Counted from the stretch's first letter, positions 1-8,844 are shown. The stretch: 64,000 nt of DNA from Anaerolineales bacterium (GCA_016789305.1 JAEURJ010000013.1:310001-374000); one strand, 5' to 3'. Program-made: numbers and translations. The notes: generated by a model not told the origin, from the sequence alone.

Positions 1-119
1 TTGAAAAAATATCTGCTACCCTTGCGCTTATGGAATTAAAGGGGATGGTTCGTCAGGTGGGCGGCATGAATTATGTAGCCATGCGTGAGGAACAATCTGA
101 ATATAAGGTTGATCAATAA
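1..119 (+). CDS. dprA: DNA-processing protein DprA, C-terminal fragment
   Basis: This is an open frame entering from the left edge and ending at the TAA at 117-119. The 38 visible residues contain ATLALMELKGMVRQVGGMNYV, which matches the C-terminal winged-helix domain of DprA/Smf, the protein that loads RecA onto incoming single-stranded DNA. Only this domain is in the window. DprA commonly lies next to topA in bacteria, and topA is two genes downstream here, which supports the call. The stop is one base before the next start codon, so the two genes are probably co-transcribed. Confidence 0.75.
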   Translation, partial: EKISATLALMELKGMVRQVGGMNYVAMREEQSEYKVDQ

Positions 120-120
120 A

Positions 121-1212
121 ATGCCAGAACATCAGTACGCAGTGATCATGGCGGGCGGTGGCGGTACACGCCTGTGGCCCGTTTCAAGAAAAGAAAAACC
201 CAAGCAGTTGCTTCCATTGATTGGGCAGGAAACCTTGTTTCAAAGTACGGTTGCGCGCTTGAAGGATATGTTTCCGCCCGAGCGCATTTTGGTGGTGACG
301 GTCGATGAACAGGCTCAGGAGATGAAGCAGCAGGTGCCTGAGATCCCTGAGGAAAATTATTTAATTGAACCCGGTCCGCGCGGCACGGCCTCTGTGGTGG
401 GATTGGCGGCGATGGTTTTGCAAAAGCGTGATCCGCAGGCCACGATGGCGATTTTGCCATCCGATCATTTCATCCGCAATGTGGACTTGTTCCACTATTT
501 GTTGAAAGCCGCCTTTGAAGTGGCAGACGATGGGTATCTTGTCACGTTGGGTATTACCCCAACCGCTCCTTCCACTGCCTATGGCTATATCCAACAGGGC
601 AAGTCCCTGGATGGTAGTTATAAATACCCTGTGTATTCTGTGAAAAAATTCATTGAAAAACCCAATGAGGAAACTGCGCAGAAATTACTTCGCTCCGGCG
701 ATCACTCCTGGAACAGCGGTATGTTCATATGGTGTGCGGATACCATCATGAAGGAAATTCATTCACAAATGCCCAGCCTCGGTACAACGCTGGATGTGAT
801 CGAAAAATCATGGGGCACATCTGCCCAGGACGAAGTGTTGAATAAAAATTGGCTTGACCTAAAAAACGAAACGGTTGATTACGGTATTATGGAAAAAGCT
901 GAACGTGTGGCTGTCCTGCCGGCGGGCGGTCTGGGTTGGAGCGATGTGGGTTCGTGGTCGTCATTGTTCGAAGTTTTACTGCCTGATATGAACGGTAATA
1001 TTGCCACCAATGCAGTTTTACATTTGGGGCACGAAACACACAATACATTGGTATATGGCGGGCATGATCGTTTGATCGTGACTATCGGCGTGGATGACAT
1101 GGTGATCGTCGATACCGGAGATGCATTACTGGTTTGTAAGACTGACCAATCGCAAAAAGTAAAGGAAGTGGTGGAGCATTTGCGGAAACACAGGCAGGAG
1201 AACTTCTTATAA
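121..1212 (+). CDS. manC: Mannose-1-phosphate guanylyltransferase
   Basis: The enzyme makes GDP-mannose from mannose 1-phosphate and GTP, for glycan synthesis. The 363-residue product begins with the nucleotidyltransferase signature AVIMAGGGGTRLWPVSR and a KPKQ segment that binds the nucleotide. It also has the FIEKP sugar-phosphate motif and DYGIMEKA near residue 260. Its length fits the short class without a fused isomerase domain. A GTG at 85 is in frame, but the ATG at 121 is preferred because it starts right after the dprA stop and just before the conserved fold. It sits between dprA and topA, which are normally adjacent, and may feed the glycan locus at 45-57 kb. Confidence 0.92.
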   Translation: MPEHQYAVIMAGGGGTRLWPVSRKEKPKQLLPLIGQETLFQSTVARLKDMFPPERILVVTVDEQAQEMKQQVPEIPEENYLIEPGPRGTASVVGLAAMVLQKRDPQATMAILPSDHFIRNVDLFHYLLKAAFEVADDGYLVTLGITPTAPSTAYGYIQQGKSLDGSYKYPVYSVKKFIEKPNEETAQKLLRSGDHSWNSGMFIWCADTIMKEIHSQMPSLGTTLDVIEKSWGTSAQDEVLNKNWLDLKNETVDYGIMEKAERVAVLPAGGLGWSDVGSWSSLFEVLLPDMNGNIATNAVLHLGHETHNTLVYGGHDRLIVTIGVDDMVIVDTGDALLVCKTDQSQKVKEVVEHLRKHRQENFL

Positions 1213-1271
1213 CAAAGCGTGCAGTTTTGATAGGATGGTAGAGGCAAAAAACCACTTTCCAAAATTGACAT

Positions 1272-1301
1272 TTGCAAAAAAACGAAAAACTGCTGTAGAA
1301 T
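1272..1301 (+). promoter_or_regulatory. Putative topA promoter
   Basis: TTGCAA at 1272-1277 and TAGAAT at 1296-1301 are separated by 18 bp, a sigma70-like arrangement in the 233-bp gap before topA. It would give a 5' untranslated region of about 140 nt. Confidence 0.45.
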
Positions 1302-1303
1302 GT

Positions 1304-1435
1304 CCATCCCGTATCCTTACGGGGTGGATTTGTGTTATCTGCGATATCACCGTGATTTATTGAGAATTCAGATCTTCATAATTACGGCCGGTTCGATTGT
1401 GACTGGTTATTTGGAACGAAGCGCGTGTATCGCGC
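1304..1435 (+). promoter_or_regulatory. topA 5' untranslated region with two hairpins
   Basis: A 10-bp hairpin (1304-1313 with 1318-1327, one G-U pair) follows the putative -10 box. A second hairpin, GCGCG-TGTAT-CGCGC (1421-1435), ends just before the GGAGG ribosome-binding site of topA at 1437-1441. Neither is followed by a T tract, so they are not terminators. A role in translation or mRNA stability is inference. Confidence 0.35.
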
Positions 1436-1445
1436 TGGAGGATTG

Positions 1446-3752
1446 ATGGAAGCATATTGTATGAAGTGTAAGACCAAACGGGAGATCACCGACCCTGTTG
1501 CCGGCTTTAATGCCAAAGGCTCGGCGGTTACCACCGGTATTTGTCCCGTTTGTGGAACGAAACTCTATCGCATGGGTAAAACAGATGCCCATGCTGGTTT
1601 GATTCCACCGCCGAAACCTGAAAAGGTGGAAGTGCGCGAAGGCAAGTTGGTGATCGTGGAATCGCCTGCAAAAGCAAAGACCGTGGGGCGTTATCTTGGT
1701 AAAGGATATACCGTCCGCGCATCAGTTGGGCATGTGCGTGACTTGTTGAAGTCGCAACTCTCCGTGGATGTGGAAAATAATTTTGAGCCCAAGTACCGTG
1801 TGCCGAATGAAAAGAAAGTGGTTGTAAAGGAACTAAAGCAACTAGCGAAGAAAGCGGAGGAAATTTTCCTCGCAACCGACCCCGACCGTGAAGGTGAATC
1901 GATTTCATGGCATCTGCTCGAAGCTGCGCAGATCGAACCTGAACGCACCAAACGTGTAGTCTTTCATGAAATTACTGCCCCTGCTGTTGCAGAGGCGTTC
2001 TCACATCCACGTGATATCAACATGGACCTGGTCAATGCGCAGCAGGCTCGCCGTGTTCTTGATCGTTTGGTTGGTTACAGCATCAGTCCCATTTTATGGG
2101 AGAAGGTGCGTGGTCGTCTGTCCGCTGGGCGTGTGCAATCGGTGGCTCTCCGGCTCATCGTTGATCGCGAACGAGAGATCGATGATTTCAAAGCAGTTGA
2201 ATATTGGTCGATTCACGGTGAGTTCAAGCCTGAGCATTTGAAATCATCCTTTATTGCCAAGCTGGCACGTGTGGATGAGAAGGAACCGGAACTGCCCAAT
2301 GAAGAAACGGTTAAGCCGCTTCTCATTGACCTGGAAACTGCCTCGTATGCCACGACAAAAGTCAAACGCGGAGAGAGGCGTCGTAAACCGTCTGCGCCGT
2401 TCACCACTTCCACGCTGCAACAGGAAGCCTCGCGCAAATTAGGTTTCACAGCCAAACGCACAATGGCGCTGGCGCAGGGATTATATGAAGGACAGGACAT
2501 TGGTGAAGGCGGCACGACGGGTTTGATCACCTACATGCGTACCGACTCGACCAATGTATCTGTAATTGCCCAAAATGAAGCCCGCGAGTATGTGACCGGT
2601 AAATACGGCGCGGATTATCTTCCTGTAGAACCACCGATGTATAAGACCAAATCCGCCGGCGCGCAGGAAGCGCATGAAGCGGTTCGTCCCACCTCATCGA
2701 TGCGCGACCCTGAAAAAGTAAAAGAATTTTTGGACCCCGCCATGTTCAAGCTCTATCGGCTCATCTGGCAGCGTTTCGTCGCTTCTCAAATGGAATCTGC
2801 AGTGTTCGATACCCTTCAGGTGGAGCTCACGGGCAAGACCGATGCGCATCAATATCTCTTCCGTGCATCCGGCTCCGCAGTGAAATTTCCCGGCTTTATG
2901 GTTGTCTATGAAGAAGCGAAAAATGAAGATGCAAAGATAGATGACGATGATGAGAATGTAAAGATCCCCGCCGGCATTGCCGAAGGGCAGAAGCAGGAAC
3001 TCGTTCATCTGATTCCTGAACAACACTTTACCCAGCCGCCCCCGCGTTTTTCAGAAGCCTCGCTCGTACAGGCCCTGGAAGAAAATGGCATTGGCCGTCC
3101 GTCCACTTACGCACCTACCATTTCCACGATTCAACAACGCGGTTATGTCGAACGCGTTGACAAACGCCTCATTCCAACAGATACCGGTGTTCAAGTTACA
3201 GACTTGATGACTGAATATTTCCCCGAAGTGGTGGATTTAAATTTCACTGCGCACATGGAAGAAGACCTTGATAAGGTTGCCTCCGGAGACATGCTCTGGA
3301 CTGCAGCGATCAACGAGTTTTATACTCCCTTCTCAGAGAAGGTGGCCAAGGCGCAGGCTGAAATGCCGGTTACCAAAAGCGGCCCCGAACCCATTGGTCG
3401 TAATTGTCCTGATTGCGGGAAAGAACTCGTTATTCGTTATGGCCGTTTTGGAAAATTTATTTCATGCAGCGGTTTCCCTGAATGCCGCTATACCGAACCC
3501 TGGCTGGAGAAGATCGGGGTTACCTGCCCGAAAGACGGCGGCGACCTCGTTGAGCGGAAAACACGCAAAGGCCGTACCTTCTTTGGCTGCATGAACTATC
3601 CCAATTGCGACTTCACTTCATGGAAGCGACCCATTGCAAAACCATGTCCAAAATGTAACGGCTTGCTGGTCATTGCGAACAAACGCGAAGCACAATGCAC
3701 CAACTGTTCCGAATCCTTCCTGCTGGAAGAGATCATGCCAGAAATGGCCTAG
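1446..3752 (+). CDS. topA: Type IA DNA topoisomerase I
   Basis: The enzyme relaxes negatively supercoiled DNA through a transient 5'-phosphotyrosine link. The 768-residue protein begins with a short zinc ribbon (Cys5, Cys8, Cys33, Cys36; DUF5679-like) before the Toprim domain (KLVIVESPAKAKTVGRYLG, then the acidic ATDPDREGE). The catalytic tyrosine is Tyr363 in GLITYMRTDST. Three zinc-ribbon repeats close the protein (CPDCGK, CPKDGG, CPKCNG); the second has lost one cysteine of its first pair. The ATG at 1446 is chosen because GGAGG lies 5 bp upstream. An in-frame start at 1425 has no such site. The extra N-terminal ribbon is absent from the E. coli enzyme. Confidence 0.96.
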   Translation: MEAYCMKCKTKREITDPVAGFNAKGSAVTTGICPVCGTKLYRMGKTDAHAGLIPPPKPEKVEVREGKLVIVESPAKAKTVGRYLGKGYTVRASVGHVRDLLKSQLSVDVENNFEPKYRVPNEKKVVVKELKQLAKKAEEIFLATDPDREGESISWHLLEAAQIEPERTKRVVFHEITAPAVAEAFSHPRDINMDLVNAQQARRVLDRLVGYSISPILWEKVRGRLSAGRVQSVALRLIVDREREIDDFKAVEYWSIHGEFKPEHLKSSFIAKLARVDEKEPELPNEETVKPLLIDLETASYATTKVKRGERRRKPSAPFTTSTLQQEASRKLGFTAKRTMALAQGLYEGQDIGEGGTTGLITYMRTDSTNVSVIAQNEAREYVTGKYGADYLPVEPPMYKTKSAGAQEAHEAVRPTSSMRDPEKVKEFLDPAMFKLYRLIWQRFVASQMESAVFDTLQVELTGKTDAHQYLFRASGSAVKFPGFMVVYEEAKNEDAKIDDDDENVKIPAGIAEGQKQELVHLIPEQHFTQPPPRFSEASLVQALEENGIGRPSTYAPTISTIQQRGYVERVDKRLIPTDTGVQVTDLMTEYFPEVVDLNFTAHMEEDLDKVASGDMLWTAAINEFYTPFSEKVAKAQAEMPVTKSGPEPIGRNCPDCGKELVIRYGRFGKFISCSGFPECRYTEPWLEKIGVTCPKDGGDLVERKTRKGRTFFGCMNYPNCDFTSWKRPIAKPCPKCNGLLVIANKREAQCTNCSESFLLEEIMPEMA

Positions 3753-3769
3753 TCAAAAAGGTAAACAAA

Positions 3770-3949
3770 ATGCATTTTTCACCCCTCCCATATCTTGATC
3801 CCGGTTCCGGCAGCCTGCTCATTCAAATTGCGATCGCTGCCATATTGGGGATAGGTGTTGCCCTGCGCGCGTCATGGGGCAGCATCAAGAAATTGTTTGG
3901 TGCCAAACCCAAGGCGGAAGATGACGACACCGATGGCGAATCAAGCTAA
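3770..3949 (+). CDS. Small membrane protein with YLDPGSGS motif
   Basis: The 59-residue protein has the motif YLDPGSGSLLIQ at its N-terminus, one membrane segment (about residues 15-35), and a charged tail rich in Lys then Asp. Short proteins with a DPGSGS-LIQ motif next to a membrane helix are recurrent in bacteria, but I know of no assigned function. It begins 17 bp after topA, and its last codons overlap the start of the next gene, so translational coupling to the methyltransferase is likely. A longer in-frame start at 3695 lies inside topA and is not supported. Confidence 0.7.
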   Translation: MHFSPLPYLDPGSGSLLIQIAIAAILGIGVALRASWGSIKKLFGAKPKAEDDDTDGESS

Positions 3950-5333
3950 TTCTGGAAGCAGACAACTTTCCGCTTCGTTCCGCGACCCCAGCGGATTCCT
4001 TTTTACGAGAAATGGAATCTTATACCGACAGATCAACCGTGCGTATGCTGAAGACTACGCACGGTTGATGGATTCCGGCCTGTATGAGAAGCTGGTCAAA
4101 GCTAATCTGTTGATTCCGCATGTGGAGGTCGATCAAGCTCCGGCGGAGAAAGAGGCGGCATTTAAAGTCGTCCAGCCGGAACGAGCTCCGTTTATTTCCT
4201 ATCCTTATGAGTGGTCCTTTAGCCAATTGAAGGATGCTGCACTTGCGACCTTATCCATTCATAAACGTGCTCTGAAATTGGGGATGTCACTCAAGGATGC
4301 CAGCGCTTATAACATCCAGTTCGTTCGCGGCAAGGCGATGTTGATCGATACACTTTCGTTTGAGATTTACAAGGAAGGGGAGCCGTGGATTGCATACAAA
4401 CAATTCTGTCAGCATTTCCTTGCGCCGCTTGCATTGATGAGTTATCGCGATATTCGTCTGAATCAGTTATTGCGGATTTACATCGATGGGGTCCCGCTTG
4501 ATCTTGCCAGCGCACTCCTGCCATTTAGAACAAAATTGAATTTCGGCTTGCTGACGCATATTCATGTTCATGCAGATTCGCAAAAGAGATATTCAAACAA
4601 AGTTGTTGAACCGCGCAAAGGCGTGATGAGTCAACAGGCAATGATCGGTTTGATAGAGAGTCTTGAAGCCGCGATAAGAAAATTATCGTGGACCCCCGCG
4701 GGTACCGAATGGGGTGCTTATTACGAAGCGACGAATTACTCCGATGCGGCTTTTGAACATAAAAAACAACTTGTGCGCGAGTGGACTGCGGAGAAGAAGC
4801 CGAACTTGGTTTGGGATCTCGGAGGCAATACCGGAATATTCAGCCGCGAAGCTGCTTCTTCCGGGGCGTTCACGGTTTCATTTGATATTGACCCGGCGGC
4901 CGTGGAGCAGAATTTCCAGGTTGTGAAAAAGAACAAAGAGCAAAATCTTTTGCCGCTTGTCCTCGATCTGACCAATCCCAGTCCCGCCATTGGATGGGAT
5001 CTTACGGAGCGGGATTCGTTTGGTCAGCGCGGCCCGGCGGATATGGCGCTCGCTCTTGCGGTGATTCATCATCTCGCCATTTCCAACAACGTGCCGCTTT
5101 CGCAGCTTGCCCAATTTTTTGCGGCGCGCGCCAAATGGCTGATCATTGAATTTGTGCCTAAATCCGACTCTCAGGTGAAACGCTTGCTTGCCTCTCGCAA
5201 GGATATTTTCCCCAGTTACACAAAGGATGGTTTTGAGGAAGCCTTCAAAAGGTATTTTAAGATCCTCAAAGTCGAGGCGGTTCGGGATTCTGAACGCCAC
5301 CTATATTTGATGGAAACCTTGCACAACGGATAA
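3933..5333 (+). CDS. Class I SAM-dependent methyltransferase
   Basis: The 466-residue protein starts with a conserved segment (DPSGFLFTRNGILYRQIN, then SGLYEKL) found in a family of uncharacterised methyltransferases. A SAM-binding core follows, with LVWDLGGNTGIFS near residue 290 and the acidic strand end SFDIDP about 25 residues later. The substrate cannot be inferred. The start overlaps the end of the small membrane protein by 17 bp. A start at 3921 is also possible. The pairing suggests that the two products act together at the membrane, which is inference. Confidence 0.8.
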   Translation: MANQANSGSRQLSASFRDPSGFLFTRNGILYRQINRAYAEDYARLMDSGLYEKLVKANLLIPHVEVDQAPAEKEAAFKVVQPERAPFISYPYEWSFSQLKDAALATLSIHKRALKLGMSLKDASAYNIQFVRGKAMLIDTLSFEIYKEGEPWIAYKQFCQHFLAPLALMSYRDIRLNQLLRIYIDGVPLDLASALLPFRTKLNFGLLTHIHVHADSQKRYSNKVVEPRKGVMSQQAMIGLIESLEAAIRKLSWTPAGTEWGAYYEATNYSDAAFEHKKQLVREWTAEKKPNLVWDLGGNTGIFSREAASSGAFTVSFDIDPAAVEQNFQVVKKNKEQNLLPLVLDLTNPSPAIGWDLTERDSFGQRGPADMALALAVIHHLAISNNVPLSQLAQFFAARAKWLIIEFVPKSDSQVKRLLASRKDIFPSYTKDGFEEAFKRYFKILKVEAVRDSERHLYLMETLHNG

Positions 5334-5408
5334 TGCATCTGTCATAATTCCCCTGCATCTTGGGGTTATAATTAGTTTTAACAAACGTTCACTTTTAAGG
5401 AGCGCGGT

Positions 5409-6419
5409 ATGCAGTTTGTTGTGGCAATTCTAAAAAAACTTCCCTGGGCGACCATCGGCGCACTCGTAATAGGATTGGTTCTCGGCCTGGTTTGGGCGTA
5501 TATACTTTTCCCGGCTCAGTTTATAGATGCGACGCCGTCGTATTTACGCTCCGATTTACAGGTGGATTACATGCGTATGGCGATCGACTCCTATCGCCTG
5601 AATCAGAGCCCTGATTTGGCCGTGCAGCGCTGGCAAAATCTTGGTGCAGGCGCTCAAACTGCTTATGCCGCAGTGCAGACCGATCCCAAAGGTGCTGACC
5701 CTGCTGTGATCCGCGCTTATGGTGAGCTGGTGACACAGGTGTTATCGGCAAATGGCGATCAAACAGCTGTAGACCCGAATGCTGCTGCGGGTGCCAGTTC
5801 TTCTCTAACTCGAACTGCCGTGATTGGCATTGGATTGGTTTTGTTGTTAGGCGTACTCGCGGCGGGCGGTTTATATCTATACCGCCTGCTTGGTAATCGG
5901 GGCAGCGGCGAAGTGACAGCTGTGATGCAGGCTTCAGAGATCAGTCGCAATGCAGAGAAGACAAATTTCGAACAGCTTGGCCTTGCCCCTCCGATCACTC
6001 AAACCATGACAACCTATGTTTTGGGCGATGACCTGTACGATGAATCTTTCAGTATCGACACCCAGGCCGGTGAATTCATGGGTGAATATGGTGTGGGCGT
6101 TTCCGAGGCCATCGGTGTGGGTGACCCGAAGAAGGTAACTGCCCTTGAGTTTTGGCTGTTTGACAAAAACGATATTAAAACAGCCACCAAAGTTTTGATG
6201 TCACAACATGCATTCAATGACCCCGGGATTCGGGCACGCCTCGAACCCAAGGGAGAGTTGATCCAGGTCGAGCCGCAGGCGCAAATCCTTTTGGAGACTG
6301 CAACCCTGCAATTGCTTGCCACTGTGGTGGACCTTGAATATGGAAAAGGTCCCATGCCTACGAATAGTTATTTCGAAAGAATTACTCTGGAACTGGCCGT
6401 CTGGCCGCGACAAGGTTGA
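5409..6419 (+). CDS. Membrane protein of unknown function
   Basis: The 336-residue protein has two predicted membrane segments, near residues 10-34 and 137-160. The segment between them (about 35-135) would be extracytoplasmic, and the C-terminal half a soluble domain with no motif I recognise. The start is well supported by AAGGAG 6 bp upstream. A TATAAT-like hexamer lies at 5367-5372. It is the last plus-strand gene before a bidirectional terminator. Confidence 0.7.
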   Translation: MQFVVAILKKLPWATIGALVIGLVLGLVWAYILFPAQFIDATPSYLRSDLQVDYMRMAIDSYRLNQSPDLAVQRWQNLGAGAQTAYAAVQTDPKGADPAVIRAYGELVTQVLSANGDQTAVDPNAAAGASSSLTRTAVIGIGLVLLLGVLAAGGLYLYRLLGNRGSGEVTAVMQASEISRNAEKTNFEQLGLAPPITQTMTTYVLGDDLYDESFSIDTQAGEFMGEYGVGVSEAIGVGDPKKVTALEFWLFDKNDIKTATKVLMSQHAFNDPGIRARLEPKGELIQVEPQAQILLETATLQLLATVVDLEYGKGPMPTNSYFERITLELAVWPRQG

Positions 6420-6423
6420 TATC

Positions 6424-6462
6424 AAAAAAGCCCGCATCCTCAAGATGCGGGCTTTTTTTTTC
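6424..6462. terminator. Bidirectional intrinsic terminator
   Basis: A 9-bp stem (6430-6438 with 6444-6452) has a 5-nt loop. It is followed by ten T on the plus strand and preceded by six A, so it can stop both the upstream gene and greA, which converge here. Confidence 0.9.
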
Positions 6463-6927
6463 TTATTCGATTTTGATGATCTTGAATTTGATCTTGCCGC
6501 CCGGGGTCTCGGCTTCAGCCAGATCGCCCACTTTTTTGTCCATGAGCGCGCGGCCAATGGGGGATTCGTGAGAAATTTTCCCTTTTCGAGGATCCGCCTC
6601 CGTAGGTCCGACAAGATGATATGACTCGGGGTCAAAGCCTTCTTCTTGAATGGTCACTTGCGAGCCGATGGTGACAACACCTGTACTTTTGGTTTTTTCG
6701 ATGATCACGGAATTTCGCAGAATCGCCTCGAGTTCCTGAATACGACCTTCGAGAAAGCCCTGATCTTCCTTGGCTTTGTGGTAATCGGCATTCTCAGAGA
6801 GATCGCCCATTTGAATGGCGGAACGAAGCCGTGCGGAAAGCTCCTCGCGTTTGGTGCCTTTTAATTCGTCCAGCTCGGCTTGCAGTTTTTCTGCGCCTTC
6901 GGGGGTGAGGTAATGTGGTTGGGTCAT
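6463..6927 (-). CDS. greA: Transcription elongation factor GreA
   Basis: GreA rescues backtracked RNA polymerase by stimulating cleavage of the transcript 3' end. The 154-residue protein has the N-terminal coiled coil with the acidic tip motif GDLSENADYHKAKEDQ and the C-terminal domain ending SPIGRALMDKKVGDLAEAETPGG. The ATG at 6927 is chosen because AAAGGAG lies 8 bp upstream. An in-frame GTG at 6936 would sit next to that site. Confidence 0.96.
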   Translation of the reverse strand: MTQPHYLTPEGAEKLQAELDELKGTKREELSARLRSAIQMGDLSENADYHKAKEDQGFLEGRIQELEAILRNSVIIEKTKSTGVVTIGSQVTIQEEGFDPESYHLVGPTEADPRKGKISHESPIGRALMDKKVGDLAEAETPGGKIKFKIIKIE

Positions 6928-6959
6928 GAGTTCCACTCCTTTGGTAATACATTTGATTG

Positions 6960-7000
6960 AAAAAGTTAAGGGAGGCTGACCAGATATTCCCCCTTAACTT
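6960..7000 (-). terminator. Terminator downstream of dgt
   Basis: On the minus strand a 10-bp stem (7000-6991 with 6972-6963) with an 18-nt loop is followed by TTTTT. It lies between the dgt stop and the greA start. Confidence 0.7.
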
Positions 7001-7011
7001 GGTTAAACCTT

Positions 7012-8163
7012 TTACGGTTTTTCCAGGGGATTGAACAACTTTTGATGCTCTTCGATGGCGTAGCGATCTGTCATGCCTGCAATGTAATCACAGATCGTGC
7101 GCTCAAGTCCGCGCTTTTCGATGAAGAATTGAATATTATCCGGGAGCATGGCGGGCTCGTTGCGATAGGCATTGAACATATCGGAAATCAATTTTTCAGC
7201 TTTGACAGACATGCGTACTACACGATAATTTCTATACAGTTTTTTGTAAAGAAAATCCTTGAGCTCGCGATTACGTCTTTGCATATCTTCACTGTAACCG
7301 ATGACATTATGCTTGAGTTTCTGAATATCCAGCGCAGATTTTACCTTGCTGGCTTTCAGGCGCGCGTCTGTGGCGGTGATCATGTCGGTCACCATCAGGC
7401 CGACCAATTGGCGGATCATGCGGTGGCGTTCCAATTCATTTAAATAAGGCCCGTGCCAGTTGTAGGTCTCGCGCAGAATCTCCCACAATGCGATGCCTTC
7501 CAACATTTGTGGATTGATCATGCCTGAACGCAGGCCGTCATCCAGGTCGTGGGTGGTGTAGGCCAATTCATCGGCAACGTTGGCGATCTGTGTTTCGAGG
7601 TTGCCTCTTAGCTCCGGGGTGTATTCACGAGCATCGGAGACATCATACTCCGATTCGTGCTTGACCATTCCTTCGCGTACTTCCCAGGTGAGGTTCAAGC
7701 CGGGGAATTCCGGGTAGCGCTGCTCGAGTTCCGTGACGATGCGAAGCGACTGACGATTGTGATCGAAACCGCCAAAGTCTTTCATCAAGCGGGCGAGGGC
7801 AACCTCACCGGAGTGGCCGAATGCGGAATGACCGAGGTCGTGAGCAAGGCAGATCGATTCGACGAGGTCTTCGTTCGCACCCAAAGCGCGGGCCAATGTT
7901 CGGCCGATCTGGGCAACTTCCAGTGTGTGGGTGAGGCGGGTGCGGAAATAGTCGCCTTCAAAGTTGATGAAGACCTGAGTCTTGTATTCGAGTCTGCGAA
8001 ATGCGGTCGTGTGCAAAATGCGGTCACGATCACGTTGAAAAGAGGTGCGATGATCCGGTTCATTATCGAGATAGGCGCGGCCTTTGGTATCCTTGCTGCG
8101 CATTCCATAAGGCGCAAGGCTTTTCTCCTCGATCTCTTCAAGCTGTTGTCGTGTAAAAATCAT
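7012..8163 (-). CDS. dgt: Deoxyguanosinetriphosphate triphosphohydrolase-like protein
   Basis: This HD-domain enzyme cleaves dNTPs to the deoxynucleoside and triphosphate. The 383-residue product has the family order: the start RGRAYLDNEPDHRTSFQRDRDRILHTTAFRRLEYKTQV, then RLTHTLEVAQIGR, the metal-binding HD in CLAHDLGHSAFGHSGE, and a later YTTHDLDDG. An AAAGGTC site precedes the ATG. It is a single gene between the tRNA terminator and its own terminator. Substrate range within the family (dGTP or any dNTP) cannot be told from sequence. Confidence 0.92.
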   Translation of the reverse strand: MIFTRQQLEEIEEKSLAPYGMRSKDTKGRAYLDNEPDHRTSFQRDRDRILHTTAFRRLEYKTQVFINFEGDYFRTRLTHTLEVAQIGRTLARALGANEDLVESICLAHDLGHSAFGHSGEVALARLMKDFGGFDHNRQSLRIVTELEQRYPEFPGLNLTWEVREGMVKHESEYDVSDAREYTPELRGNLETQIANVADELAYTTHDLDDGLRSGMINPQMLEGIALWEILRETYNWHGPYLNELERHRMIRQLVGLMVTDMITATDARLKASKVKSALDIQKLKHNVIGYSEDMQRRNRELKDFLYKKLYRNYRVVRMSVKAEKLISDMFNAYRNEPAMLPDNIQFFIEKRGLERTICDYIAGMTDRYAIEEHQKLFNPLEKP

Positions 8164-8176
8164 TTTGACCTTTAGA

Positions 8177-8211
8177 CAAAAATGTCATTGCTTGAAAGAG
8201 GCAATGACATC
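8177..8211 (-). terminator. Terminator downstream of tRNA-Leu
   Basis: A 10-bp stem (8211-8201 side with 8191-8182) has a 9-nt loop and is followed by TTTTT on the minus strand. It starts 4 bp after the tRNA 3' end. Confidence 0.85.
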
Positions 8212-8214
8212 CTG

Positions 8215-8298
8215 TGGGGCGAGAGGGGGTCGAACCCTCACGGTATCTCTACCGACGGATTTTAAGTCCGTTGCGTCTGCCGATTCCGCCATCGCCCC
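8215..8298 (-). tRNA. tRNA-Leu (anticodon UAA)
   Basis: The 84-nt minus-strand gene folds as a class II tRNA. The acceptor stem is GGGGCGA/TCGCCCC, the anticodon stem ACGGA/TCCGT holds the loop CTTAAAA with anticodon TAA, there is a long variable arm (GGTAGAGATACC), and the T arm is GAGGG-TTCGACC-CCCTC. The discriminator base is A, as expected for leucine. CCA is not encoded. Confidence 0.96.
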
Positions 8299-8341
8299 AG
8301 CGGGACTTATTTTACTATAAAATTTATCACCAATGCCATAC

Positions 8342-8370
8342 TTGCCAGTCGTTGTGTTTAAGCCTATACT
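8342..8370 (+). promoter_or_regulatory. Putative promoter of the CBS-domain gene
   Basis: TTGCCA at 8342-8347 and TATACT at 8365-8370 are separated by 17 bp, about 30 bp upstream of the start codon. Confidence 0.6.
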
Positions 8371-8400
8371 TTGATAAATTCTAGCCGAAGGAGATACCCA

Positions 8401-8838
8401 ATGTCCACAGTGCGCGATATGATCCGCAACAAGGGAAGCGAGGTTTTTTCCATCACAGCTGATGTGACTGTATTTGAAGCCCTCAAGTTGATGGCGCAGC
8501 ATAACACCGGTGCCTTGATGGTGGTGAATGGAAAAAAGGTCGAGGGAATTCTCTCGGAACGCGACTGTGTGCGTAAGGTGGAATTAATGGGGAAAACTGC
8601 CAAAGGGACCACGGTTGGCGAGGTAATGACAGATAAAGTTATCTATGTGGAAGCCAGCCAGCCGCTTGAGGAATGCATGGCGCTGATGATCGATAAAAAT
8701 ATCCGCCATTTGCCGGTCTTCGACGACAAGGAATTGCTTGGATTGATCTCTGTTCGCGATGTGCTGCGCGAAATGGTGGATGTGCAGCAATTTCTGATTT
8801 CTCAACTGGAACATTACATTACCGGTGGCGGGCGGTAA
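8401..8838 (+). CDS. CBS-domain pair protein
   Basis: The 145-residue protein consists of two CBS motifs (about residues 1-60 and 70-135). The repeats end in ALMVVNGKKVEGILSERD and HLPVFDDKELLGLISVRD. Tandem CBS domains form a Bateman module that usually binds adenine nucleotides and regulates a partner. No catalytic domain is attached, so the partner is unknown. AAGGAG lies 9 bp before the ATG. A terminator follows, so it is a single-gene unit. Confidence 0.88.
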   Translation: MSTVRDMIRNKGSEVFSITADVTVFEALKLMAQHNTGALMVVNGKKVEGILSERDCVRKVELMGKTAKGTTVGEVMTDKVIYVEASQPLEECMALMIDKNIRHLPVFDDKELLGLISVRDVLREMVDVQQFLISQLEHYITGGGR

Positions 8839-8844
8839 TACTGG

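Noticed and set aside
7657..8175. 172-codon plus-strand open frame opposite dgt
   Set aside because: The minus strand carries the HD motif and full family length. The plus frame has no recognisable domain.
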